Shown here piece after piece: positions 28,601 to 36,300 of a stretch of DNA of 64,000 nucleotides. The translations under genes were made by a program, and so were the position numbers. The notes beneath the pieces were generated by a model. The model worked only from the letters and a program-made list of their open reading frames with translations, did no database searches and was not told the DNA's origin. The first letter of the stretch is position 1, and every line of letters begins with the position of its first letter. Source of the stretch: an uncultured Candidatus Poseidoniales archaeon (GTDB taxonomy: Archaea; Thermoplasmatota; Poseidoniia; Poseidoniales; Poseidoniaceae); contig CACLCM010000004.1 of the NCBI GenBank assembly GCA_902605365.1, positions 27,795-91,794 on the forward strand. Reading direction: 5' to 3'.

Positions 28601-30333
28601 TAAACACAGCAGGCGACTCTTGGCAAAATGGAACTCTTGGTTGCCCTGATTTAGATGGTGATGGTTGGGCAGATTCAGAAGATAGTTTCACCAATGATTC
28701 TACCCAATGGCAGGATGATGATGGTGACGGATTTGGAGACAATATAATTGGCAATAATCACGATTCATGTATAGGAATCTGGGGTAATTCAACAAAAGGT
28801 GGAATGCTAGGTTGTATCGATACTGATGGCGATGGATGGGCAGACATGATTGATGCACTGCCAAATGACCCTACTCAACATGAAGACCAAGATGGTGATG
28901 GATACGGAGACAATATTACAGGTAACAATGCCGATGATTGTCCACTAACATTTGGAAATTCAACAATCGACCGACTTGGATGTGTGGATACCGATGGCGA
29001 TGGCCACTCCGACCTAAACGATGACTTCCCACTAGACCCTACTAGGTATCTCGATACGGATGGAGACGGATATGATGATGTCGAAGACGACTGTTTTGAG
29101 ACTGCAGGAACTTCAACCAACGGCTCCTTAGGATGCTTTGATGCAGACCAGGACTCATGGGCAGATTTAGATGATTCATTCCCACTAGACAACACACAGT
29201 GGAACGATACAGATAATGATGGATTTGGAGATAATGCAGAAGGAACCACACCGGATTCATGCCCCTCACAATTTGGAAACAGTAGTTCAGATACGTTCGG
29301 TTGTACAGATACTGATGGCGATTCATGGTCAGATTCAGGAGATGCATTCCCTTCAGACATTAGCGAGTGGTCAGATAATGACTCTGATGGATTTGGAGAT
29401 AATATCGATAATTGCCCGCTAGTTGCTGGAAATTCCACCAATGGTAGCATTGGATGTTTGGATGACGATGGGGACTCATGGTCTAACAATAACGACTTCC
29501 TTCCATCAGACCCGACCCAGTGGCTAGATACTGATGGTGACGGCTATGGTGACAATCCGACTGGTACTGACGGAGACCAATGCCCATCTGCAGCAGGAAC
29601 TGCTACTCTGGACTTACTGGGTTGTCCAGACAATGACTTGGACGGTTGGTCAAACATTGGAGATGCTTTCCCAGAGCACAGAACACAATACGAAGACAAT
29701 GATGGTGATGGATACGGAGACAATAATTCACCCGGAGCTGAATTACCAGACCACTGGCCTGAAGACCCTTCACGTAACACTGCGGAAGTATTGCTATCTT
29801 GCGACCCTAATGAATTCGAAAGAGATCTAGCGAGTGATTCAAGCCTTACATTTACTTGTACGATAACAAATATGATCCAAAATGATCTAACCGTGGTAGT
29901 TGAATGGAAATTGATGAATGCAATAGATGCTGGGGTCAGAAGACACATTCTGGTTATACCTGGAAATGAAAATGATACTGTAGCATTCTCTGGACAAGTT
30001 GTAGAGAAAGGGGACATCTCATCAGTAATTGATGCCAGCGAACCGGGTGCTGAGTCTTCTATGGCTATCACTGTAATTTCAATAAAAGCAATCAATTCTG
30101 ATGACGGTGATACATTCGATGACCTGCTAGAGCAAACTAAGGATGTTCCACATATTCAAGAAATAATAGCCGTAAGTCTTGCACTAATTCTAGGATTATT
30201 CCTTGTGATAAACGGTAGAAGAAACTCAAAACGTAGAAAATCAGAGCGTTTGGCGCACATAAACAGATTGAGAGCGGACAGATTCGTAATTGACGAAAAC
30301 AGTATGATTGGCGGACCTCCTCCTAGATTCTAA
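25639..30333 (+). CDS. Secreted, membrane-anchored subtilisin-like serine protease with Ca-binding repeat array
   Basis: A 1564-residue S8 family protease. Order: signal peptide (MRAIALVGLLVLSSFGSVAAW), prodomain-like region, catalytic domain with Asp239 (VSDTGLDNG), His290 (GHGTHVAGSV) and Ser525 (GGTSMATPITAGASALL), and a P-domain-like beta segment (~600-710). Then come about 650 residues of DxDxDG repeats (CPDxDxDGWSD type, regularly containing Cys), a beta domain, one membrane helix (IIAVSLALILGLFLVI) and a basic cytoplasmic tail. It likely digests proteins outside the cell while held on the surface by a long Ca-stabilised stalk, fitting the protein-degrading lifestyle inferred for marine group II. 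All catalytic residues are intact. Confidence 0.95.
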   Translation: MRAIALVGLLVLSSFGSVAAWQPQSVDGETIGLRNGDVESIPIQQFPDVSHSGFWMLTHEYPVPSEWVHELAAAGIECWSFLPSSAFHCELNGHTTSELAKLDVNGMIEMPPSAKLHPDLMPSLKGEMESWFIAKGIGVVSVVLSGDELPEGIEDRSDVEVMSHSWRWATVEVRISGVEWLIQQSEVEWIEPQFEKVLLNDEADAVIGATVLQDATQMAGINSAWNALDGTGIIVTVSDTGLDNGVNNTNMHPDFRDHIVGIHSYGIPSGMQSYANAPYEDGASDLDSGHGTHVAGSVLGDGTQSSGSIKGIAPEARLYMQATEVWTDWTTSVENTYGYTDDYTLMGIPDDLSDMFDDAVANGSNIHTNSWGSSVAGQYTSNSMQADHSARNHTGLLILFAAANEGTDGNSDGEVDLDSMGAPATAKNVLTVGASENNRGSTISSQWGQWWPGDYPADPINSDKIANNTEGLAAFSSRGPVDDGRVKPDVSAPGTFILSAKSRSTTQTGWGAHSNSDYTFMGGTSMATPITAGASALLYQHLIDNLAHTTPTSALVKGIIAASAHDMTGQYGSSSNGAGETAPNNHEGWGLLDLDRAVNTTWVDDESVSTGDSRSWKFTVPASAPDLKVMVSWTDPASTPAASVNLVNDIDFAVKDPNGNWVEYGNNLDNLIGTTISSPMSGQWEVHVNGTNIPTGPQSFAMVIDAPYSMINMSADADGDGIIDTLDDCPNTAGTSTQDQTGCPDGDGDGWSNVGDDFPNEGTQWADSDSDGFGDNPGGVNPDSCTSVAGTSSGDRYGCPDSDSDSWSDPDGGWTAIQGADACDSVWGNSSLDRNGCPDADGDSQSDLNDILVNDPSQWLDTDGDTYYDNANPATNWDDCPAIWGNSTIDLQGCLDSDGDGMSDANDQWPNDPTKSNDTDGDGVADSEDDCPNFAGNSTWILVGCLDADGDGRTVDHDAFPADQTQWNDTDGDGFGDEPTGNLADDCVNTAGDSWQNGTLGCPDLDGDGWADSEDSFTNDSTQWQDDDGDGFGDNIIGNNHDSCIGIWGNSTKGGMLGCIDTDGDGWADMIDALPNDPTQHEDQDGDGYGDNITGNNADDCPLTFGNSTIDRLGCVDTDGDGHSDLNDDFPLDPTRYLDTDGDGYDDVEDDCFETAGTSTNGSLGCFDADQDSWADLDDSFPLDNTQWNDTDNDGFGDNAEGTTPDSCPSQFGNSSSDTFGCTDTDGDSWSDSGDAFPSDISEWSDNDSDGFGDNIDNCPLVAGNSTNGSIGCLDDDGDSWSNNNDFLPSDPTQWLDTDGDGYGDNPTGTDGDQCPSAAGTATLDLLGCPDNDLDGWSNIGDAFPEHRTQYEDNDGDGYGDNNSPGAELPDHWPEDPSRNTAEVLLSCDPNEFERDLASDSSLTFTCTITNMIQNDLTVVVEWKLMNAIDAGVRRHILVIPGNENDTVAFSGQVVEKGDISSVIDASEPGAESSMAITVISIKAINSDDGDTFDDLLEQTKDVPHIQEIIAVSLALILGLFLVINGRRNSKRRKSERLAHINRLRADRFVIDENSMIGGPPPRF
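27781..29735 (+). repeat. In-frame TSP3-like Ca-binding repeat array of the subtilase
   Basis: About a dozen units, roughly 45-55 residues each. They alternate DSDGDGxSDxxDxFPxDxTQWxDTDGDGFGDN and DxCPxxxGNSTxxxxGCxD. Each unit pairs Ca-binding Asp loops with a conserved Cys pair, so the stalk is probably stiffened by calcium and disulfides. The DNA repeats are imperfect, which argues for old duplications rather than recent expansion. Confidence 0.8.
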
Positions 30334-30377
30334 GACCGAATCGCCTAAGAAGAGGACGCACTCCGACAGAATATTAC

Positions 30378-30449
30378 GCGGATATGGTGAAGTGGTTATC
30401 ACCTGAGGTTTCCAACCTCATGTCGTGGGTTCGATTCCCGCTATCCGCA
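30378..30449 (+). tRNA. tRNA-Gly (anticodon TCC)
   Basis: A full 72-base cloverleaf. The acceptor GCGGATA/TATCCGC pairs over 7 bp, the D stem is GTGA/TCAC, the anticodon stem TGAGG/CCTCA with loop TTTCCAA (anticodon TCC, reading GGA), the T stem GTGGG/CCCGC with loop TTCGATT, and the discriminator base is A. CCA is not encoded. No intron. It sits alone between the subtilase and the M28 peptidase gene. Confidence 0.95.
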
Positions 30450-30468
30450 TCCACTTTCAATGAATCAT

Positions 30469-30486
30469 GCTAATTTTTATTTTAGC
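30469..30486 (+). terminator. Weak hairpin with T-rich loop after tRNA-Gly
   Basis: GCTAA-TTTTTATT-TTAGC lies 20 bases after the tRNA: a 5-bp stem with T-rich loop. The T run alone (ATTTTTATTTTAG) would be enough for archaeal transcription termination. Confidence 0.4.
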
Positions 30487-30517
30487 AATCTCCCCATATG
30501 TTGATGAGTAACGGAAT

Positions 30518-30532
30518 ATGCGCGTAGCGCAT
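30518..30532 (+). promoter_or_regulatory. Hairpin covering the M28 peptidase start codon
   Basis: ATGCGC-GTA-GCGCAT is a perfect 6-bp GC-rich inverted repeat. Its last two bases are the first two of the ATG at 30531. If transcribed, it would hide the start codon or serve as a leader hairpin. It may equally be an operator. Confidence 0.35.
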
Positions 30533-31935
30533 GAACCGTCATCTAACGGCGTTAATCCTAACCGGATTATTCGTGATTGCTCCATTATCGGGATGCTTTG
30601 GCGAGGAGGAACAGAAATCGATAGACCCTGCAGGATCGTTACAAATCGATTTCGTTAATCCCGAAGATGCAGTTTTGCGAGCAGGTGAGTTTCATGATTT
30701 CACTCTGGTGGGTGAAGGTAATTCGATAGCAACTCAGCCAGATGTTTTGATATTCATTAACGGGACTTATGTGAAAAGTCACATGGTTGTGGTTGAAGAT
30801 AATACAGTATATGGTCAACTATTAACAACGCCTTACACCGATGAAGTTAGCATAGCATTCATGAGTAGTGATGGACAAACTGAAGCACTAAGCGTTTCGA
30901 TTACAAATGGAACTCCAATCGTTAACGGCGAAGAATGGTTTAGAAAAATTGACTTCATCACAAGTACTTGTACTGACACAACGAAATGTGGAGGATACAT
31001 AAATCGCTGGATGGGCGCTGGGAATCTAGCCTTTGAGCGTGCAGCTGAATATTTCAAAGGTCATTTCGAAGGGCTTGGATATGAAACTCACTTGCTTAGA
31101 GTCACAGACCATGGTAACCTAGCACAACCAGAAAGCCTCAATGTCATCGCTTGGAAGCAAGGCCGCAACGATAACTGCGTTCAAGGAATGGGTGGACACA
31201 TGGACATCGCACCACCAGGTGGGCCTCCAGGAGGAGGAACTTACGAAGGAGCTTATGACAACACGGCAGGTACTGTTGCGATGATGTTGTATGCCCGTGC
31301 TTTCGCAGACTTAACTTTCGAATGTGACACATTCCTGGCACTATGGTCCAGTGAAGAAGAAGGACTACGCGGTTCTAACGCCTTTGCTAACAACAACTGT
31401 GACTATTGTTTGCCTCAAGACAAAGAACTTGAGTTCTACATTAACATGGACATGATGGGAATGTCTTGGCCTGCAGTCAAATCAAACGGCGATCCTTTCC
31501 CTTATCATGCATGGTCAGGACCTGATGCAGACCCAGAAGTACAGGATGTTGCAATTACAACCGTTCTGGATGACGTACATTTCAACATTTTAAAAGCTCC
31601 AAGAGACCTCAGAATTGAAGGCTCTTATGGAGCAGGTTGTGACCAGCATTGGGATGACCATTACAACCTCGTAATGGATGTTCATGAAGACACATTTGGA
31701 CGCTCAGACCATGTAACATTCCGTGAGTTGGGGGGCACAAACCATTTTCCATCTAGGCGCATATGATGAGGATTATGATGCATACCACTCCCCCTCAGAT
31801 ACTCTAGATAACATGGTTGCAGAAGTAGGTGGCCAGGAAGAGTTGGAGAAGAGCATGGAGTTCGTAATGTGGGCGGCAATGCTTGAATTCATCATAGCCG
31901 ACCAAACCCCTGAGATTAGGAACTTGAACGCTTGA
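30531..31935 (+). pseudogene. M28-family zinc aminopeptidase lipoprotein, split by a one-base frameshift
   Basis: The first frame (30531-31766, 411 residues) starts with a lipoprotein signal (MNRHLTALILTGLFVIAPLSGC). It holds the M28 zinc ligands: His in GMGGHMDIAPP, Asp in AYDNTAGT, Glu-Glu in WSSEEEGLRGS and Asp in YINMDMMG. It then runs out of frame at a run of six G (31730-31735) and stops. The frame at 31723-31935 continues the family exactly (AQTIFHLGAYDEDYDAYHSPSDTLDNM), including the last zinc ligand His. Deleting one G restores a single ~467-residue protein (SDHVTFRELGAQTIFHLG...). So this is either a sequencing/assembly error in a homopolymer or a true slip that would kill activity. 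The intact enzyme would trim peptides at the cell surface. Confidence 0.9.
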
Positions 31936-31944
31936 GGTGTGATA

Positions 31945-32112
31945 ATGGTTGAAGCTATTGGGGAAATAGTGGCTGCGATTGGAGATTCTGTTGTCAAAGA
32001 TAGTGAATTTATGAACACCAAGAGTGAGACTAAATCCATTATTGTTAGAGTTCTATACTATCTAGTTCCAATTTCACTATTGGTAGGGTTCTACGTTTGG
32101 ACTGTCTACTAA
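31945..32112 (+). CDS. Small single-pass membrane protein of 55 residues
   Basis: The frame encodes MVEAIGEIVAAIGDSVVKDS...SIIVRVLYYLVPISLLVGFYVWTVY: a polar amphipathic N-terminus and one C-terminal membrane helix. It starts 9 bases after the stop of the repaired M28 reading frame, on the same strand, consistent with a shared transcript. It is too short for the ORF track. No family recognised. Confidence 0.6.
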   Translation: MVEAIGEIVAAIGDSVVKDSEFMNTKSETKSIIVRVLYYLVPISLLVGFYVWTVY

Positions 32113-32204
32113 CTAACACCGGCAACTCAAGCCATGTTATTATGGCCAAGGACTATGATAGAATCAGACAATGCTTTTTGTAGTCCATCAACTCGAACAT
32201 TAGC

Positions 32205-32648
32205 ATGGAGGAAGAAGTTACTGCGAGCGGCATAGAAGAAAAGCAGCCACGAAAGTTGTGGAAAATTGTTGCTAGTTCTTCTGTAATCGCCTCCATGTGT
32301 TGTCTTCCATCTGTAGTGCTGGTAATGTTTGGCATTGCAACTGTATCGACTGGCGCCGCACTATCTGACACACTATACTGGGGCGAAGATGGATATTCAT
32401 GGTTCAGACCTTTGATGCTCGCAATTGCTGCAATAACTGTATGCGTGGGGCTGTTCTTTTACTTCAGGAGTCAAGGAATTTGCACCATAGACCAGGCTAA
32501 GCGTGAACGCAGAAAAATCATCAATACATCGATACTAATCATCATCATCTCTTACCTTAGTTACCTATTGCTAAATTATGTAATCCTAACAGAAATTGGA
32601 ATTCTATTCGGCCTACCTTGGGAATCGAGTAGAGTTTGGAACAAATGA
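32205..32648 (+). CDS. Four-helix membrane protein resembling MerT-type transporters
   Basis: A 147-residue protein with about four membrane helices. The first helix contains a vicinal Cys pair followed by Pro (IASMCCLPSVVLVMFG). The second begins WFRPLMLAIAAI and a loop carries a further Cys (GICTIDQ). This pattern resembles the mercuric transport protein MerT (CC in helix 1, RPL before helix 2). Sequence similarity elsewhere is weak and no mer genes are nearby, so a metal or thiol-related transport role is only a suggestion. It is convergent with the phosphopantetheinyl transferase gene, stops one base apart. Confidence 0.6.
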   Translation: MEEEVTASGIEEKQPRKLWKIVASSSVIASMCCLPSVVLVMFGIATVSTGAALSDTLYWGEDGYSWFRPLMLAIAAITVCVGLFFYFRSQGICTIDQAKRERRKIINTSILIIIISYLSYLLLNYVILTEIGILFGLPWESSRVWNK

Positions 32649-32649
32649 T

Positions 32650-33339
32650 TCACACATTGTTCCTGGTAGTATTACAACCAACACCCCAAGACTCACCAGA
32701 CTGCATAGCAATTCTTGTTTGTTGCAACAAATCATCTTCAGCGCTTGCAGGGTCATCTCCTGCATTTCTCCATGAAACAGAAACCATCTGGTCCTCATGA
32801 ATAAATGATTCAACTTGGTAATTCTCAAGAATAATATCTCTAGGATTGAGATTCATCCCCCTCCTCTCTGCTTTTTGCACGGCCTCTTTGGCCGTCCATA
32901 TTCGAATTGCTTGGTCGGGATTTGATTTCAACCAATCTAATTCCTCACCCTTAGCAATCATATCAAATGCATTTTCTTGAATGCCTCTATCCTTGGGCTC
33001 AGCATCTATTCCAATCCAGAACCCTGGCTCGATTACAGCGCATACAGCCCATTCACCTGAATGGCCGATACTTATTCCGGGCAAAGGAGTATTTCTCCAA
33101 ATTCCGTCTAACCATGAAAGGTATGGAGCTCTCTCATCAGTGCGTAAGACCTCTATTGAATCAAGGGGAATTCCCCATTCATTCAAGCATTCTTCTAGAA
33201 GAAGCCTTCCTGAATTGTGGTCTGCGATTCTTTTCGTATTAGCACGGGGTATTTCATCTGCAAGAGAACTAATGCAATTCTCAATACGCCTACGAGCGAT
33301 TAGCATTCGTGGACCCGAAACAGGATCCATCTTTTCCAT
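32650..33339 (-). CDS. 4'-phosphopantetheinyl transferase (Sfp/AcpT type)
   Basis: A 229-residue protein with the two signature regions of the Sfp/AcpT superfamily: the magnesium site WIGIDAEPKDRG and the helix WTAKEAVQKAERRG. It also has the upstream substrate-binding SIGHSGEWAVCAV. These enzymes move phosphopantetheine from CoA onto a carrier-protein side chain, usually Ser. It begins 4 bases after the giant synthase gene in the same operon, so it very likely primes the two ACP domains of that synthase. In bacterial Pfa clusters the same role is played by PfaE. Confidence 0.93.
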   Translation of the reverse strand: MEKMDPVSGPRMLIARRRIENCISSLADEIPRANTKRIADHNSGRLLLEECLNEWGIPLDSIEVLRTDERAPYLSWLDGIWRNTPLPGISIGHSGEWAVCAVIEPGFWIGIDAEPKDRGIQENAFDMIAKGEELDWLKSNPDQAIRIWTAKEAVQKAERRGMNLNPRDIILENYQVESFIHEDQMVSVSWRNAGDDPASAEDDLLQQTRIAMQSGESWGVGCNTTRNNV

Positions 33340-33343
33340 ACAA

Positions 33344-36300
33344 TCACCTCTCGAGTGTGAACCTTTGGTCTTCAGGAACTTGCCCCATAGCCTTGAGTCT
33401 CAATCCTTTGAGCGATAATACCGGAGCATCATCATCACCAACGATTACGACATCGTGAACAGTTACACCCGCATCTTCTGAAGCGACCTTAACTGAACGC
33501 ATTCGAAGTCTTTCGTTAGATTCAGGAACTCGTAACATTGTAGTCCACTCGATTCCTATTGGCAAACTGGAGAAACCATCGCTCTCCATAGCGGCTAAGC
33601 CTGCGTTTTGGAATCCTGCTTCTATCAGCATAGGTAATGCATCTAGTAGTATTTCTTCGCCTTCACTTTCCAAAGCAAATTGGTCGGTTGCTGGGAGTTG
33701 ATGTCTCATCAGTGCGATTCCATCAACGCCATTGTCAATTCCGCGAAGAACACCTCCGTGTGATTGGAATCTTGGACCATGGAAATATCTGAGGTAGATG
33801 AAACTCGAGTGATGCAATAATTCGCCATCAGCAGGAGTTCCAATCGTAGGTAATGCATCAACCTCATTCTGAAGGAATGGAAGTAGATCATCACTTGAAG
33901 TAACCAATCTGACCTTGGCTTCATGATGAAGTCGTGGCTCACCAAAGATTTCTCCTTTAGAATTGACCAAATCAGAAACTAAACGGCAACTCACCCAACT
34001 TAAATCACCATCTTTTCTTTCTAACTTGGCTTCTACTCGAACTGTCATTGAGCCTTTCATTATCTTAATCGGCAAGCCAAATGTTACGTCTTCAAATCCA
34101 GCAATACAATGTTCTGGTAATAGCAACAGAGAGTTCTCTGCAAACATTTCCATGGCCATTACTCCTGGATGATATGGCACACCATCGATTGCATGGTCGA
34201 CCAAGAACGGATGGTCTTGGGTCGAAAGTGTGCATTGTGAGACCAAGGCTTTTCCAACATCAAGAGAAATTAATTTGTCAATTAGAGGGAAACGACGAGG
34301 GTCAGCAATAGATGCCGCCATCTCTGCTGGTAATTTCAATGGAGCTTCTCTGAAAGAGTCAAACCTGTCCATTAGACCTAATGACCCACATCCAAGTACT
34401 CTCCTCTTCCCACCTGCAAGAGCCTCACCAACAAATATCTCAACCCCCTTCTCTACTGCTAATGTTTCGATTCCTGCAGATTCGAATACCGCTTCAATTG
34501 AACCTCTTGTGGCCATACCAACATCTCTCCAACCTGTCCACCCAATTGCGACTGCTCGGCAATCCCCACTTGCGGTCAGTCGAGCCATCTCTGCATCTAG
34601 AATTGAATTGGCAGCAGCATAATCTGTCTGACCACCATTTCCAAAGCGTCCAGCAACGCTTGTGAATGCACATGCAAATCGTAAATCGTCTCCAACTGCA
34701 GAGACAAGTGCTTTCCAGCCATCTACTTTCACACGCACAATCAAATCGAAAGTTTTCCATTCTTTGTCCGCAACTAATTTTGATTCTTCCAGTCCTGCGC
34801 CATGGACGATTCCTGTGACGCTCCTTCCACCTACTGCTGCAATTATTGCATCAGAGTCAGTTACGTCTGCAGAATGGTACTCGGCATTGTTACCGCCTGA
34901 CTCTATCACGCTGATAGTACGATAAATGTCCATGCTCCTAGTCAATTTAGTCCAGGCATTATTCCATTCTACCATCGTTATCTTGCCACTTTCCGATTCA
35001 GATATCATTGACTCACGAAGTTCCATCTTTCTAGTGTTGAGTTGCTCATCACTCCAATCAAGCCAAGTCGAAGTTTCTTCCTCAAGTTTACTTCTTCCAA
35101 GCAACAAGAAGGTTGCACCTGCTCCTTGGCTGGCGTTTGATACTCCGATTATCGAAGCGGCTGTAACACCAGAACCGCCTCCACTGACAATCCAAATATC
35201 ATCCGATTCTAGAGATTTCACTTCATCAACAATATCTTCAGCAAAGCAAACTAATGTCCATCTTCTACCGTCTCTATCGATTCCAACTTCAACGTCGCCA
35301 CCAGAACTGAACATATCATTCTCGATTAATTCAGCTGCCGCTTCAGCATCAATAATCAATTCAGGGTGTAAGTCTAGGGCACGGCATCTGAGGTTTTCAC
35401 GCTCAAACGCATATGATTTGGTCACACCACTGGCTGCACAGGCAAGTGAGTTGAATCTCTCTCCACGGTTTCCATGCCTTCCATCCATAGCGGTAACGCT
35501 TCCAATGATACCTGATGAAATCACTGCTAATTGTGAATCTAATCCTTTGAGTAATCCAAACCAGGATTGTGCTGCAAGTGTTACTTGGTTTGAAGGACCT
35601 TTAGATTCCCATGAACTTCCAGTAAGAGATAGTGGTGCTAAGTGAATGACTCCGGCAACTCCGGTTATTCTGGAACATATTTCTGAAATTTGTTCTTCGC
35701 TACTAGGGTCTGCTCTGTAAGTATGACCAGACAATTCTTCTTGCTCGGTTACCGACTTAGCACCGAACTCGAAGCCGATTTTAGCAATCGAGAGACCTTT
35801 TTCGCTTAGTCTGAGAGCTAATGCATCTGCAACTCCCCAACTATCTTGAGTGAGAACAATGGTTCCACCAATTGGCAATCCTTCTGCAACTGCGGGACAG
35901 GGCTCGACTTCAACCTGCCATCGCCTAGTCGTTGAACTTGCATGAGTTGGTGTGGAAGGTGTTGAAACGGGTGCTACTTCGCTAACTGGTTCCGGTTCAG
36001 GAGTTGGTACTGGTTCAGAAGAACCCCCTCCTGTCATTTTCTGAATATATGCTACGAAATGATTCAGTGTAGGATGGTCTGAAAGTACGAAGTCCTCATC
36101 TACAGGTAATGAGAATATTTCTCTCACATCACCCATAATTTCAGCCTGTTTGACAGTATCAATTCCAAGTTCTCCCTCGAGGTCTTGGTCCATCTCGATA
36201 AAATCTTCAGGATAACCAGTATGTTTCACGACAACTCCAATCAACTTAGGCTGAATATCTGATGAGCCAACAGATTCTACCGGCTTTGCAATTATCGCCG

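Noticed and set aside
28875-29489. 204-aa minus-strand ORF
   Set aside because: Shadow of the subtilase repeat array, low complexity.
27781-29735. Possible CRISPR or tandem DNA repeat
   Set aside because: Repeats are imperfect, in frame, and encode Ca-binding protein units; no constant repeats with unique spacers.
31723-31935. 70-aa ORF as an independent gene
   Set aside because: Its sequence is the missing C-terminal part of the M28 peptidase (YHSPSDT zinc-ligand motif), reached by a one-base shift.
34926-35645. 239-aa plus-strand ORF
   Set aside because: Lies wholly inside the synthase gene on the other strand; Ser/Pro-rich composition without family resemblance.
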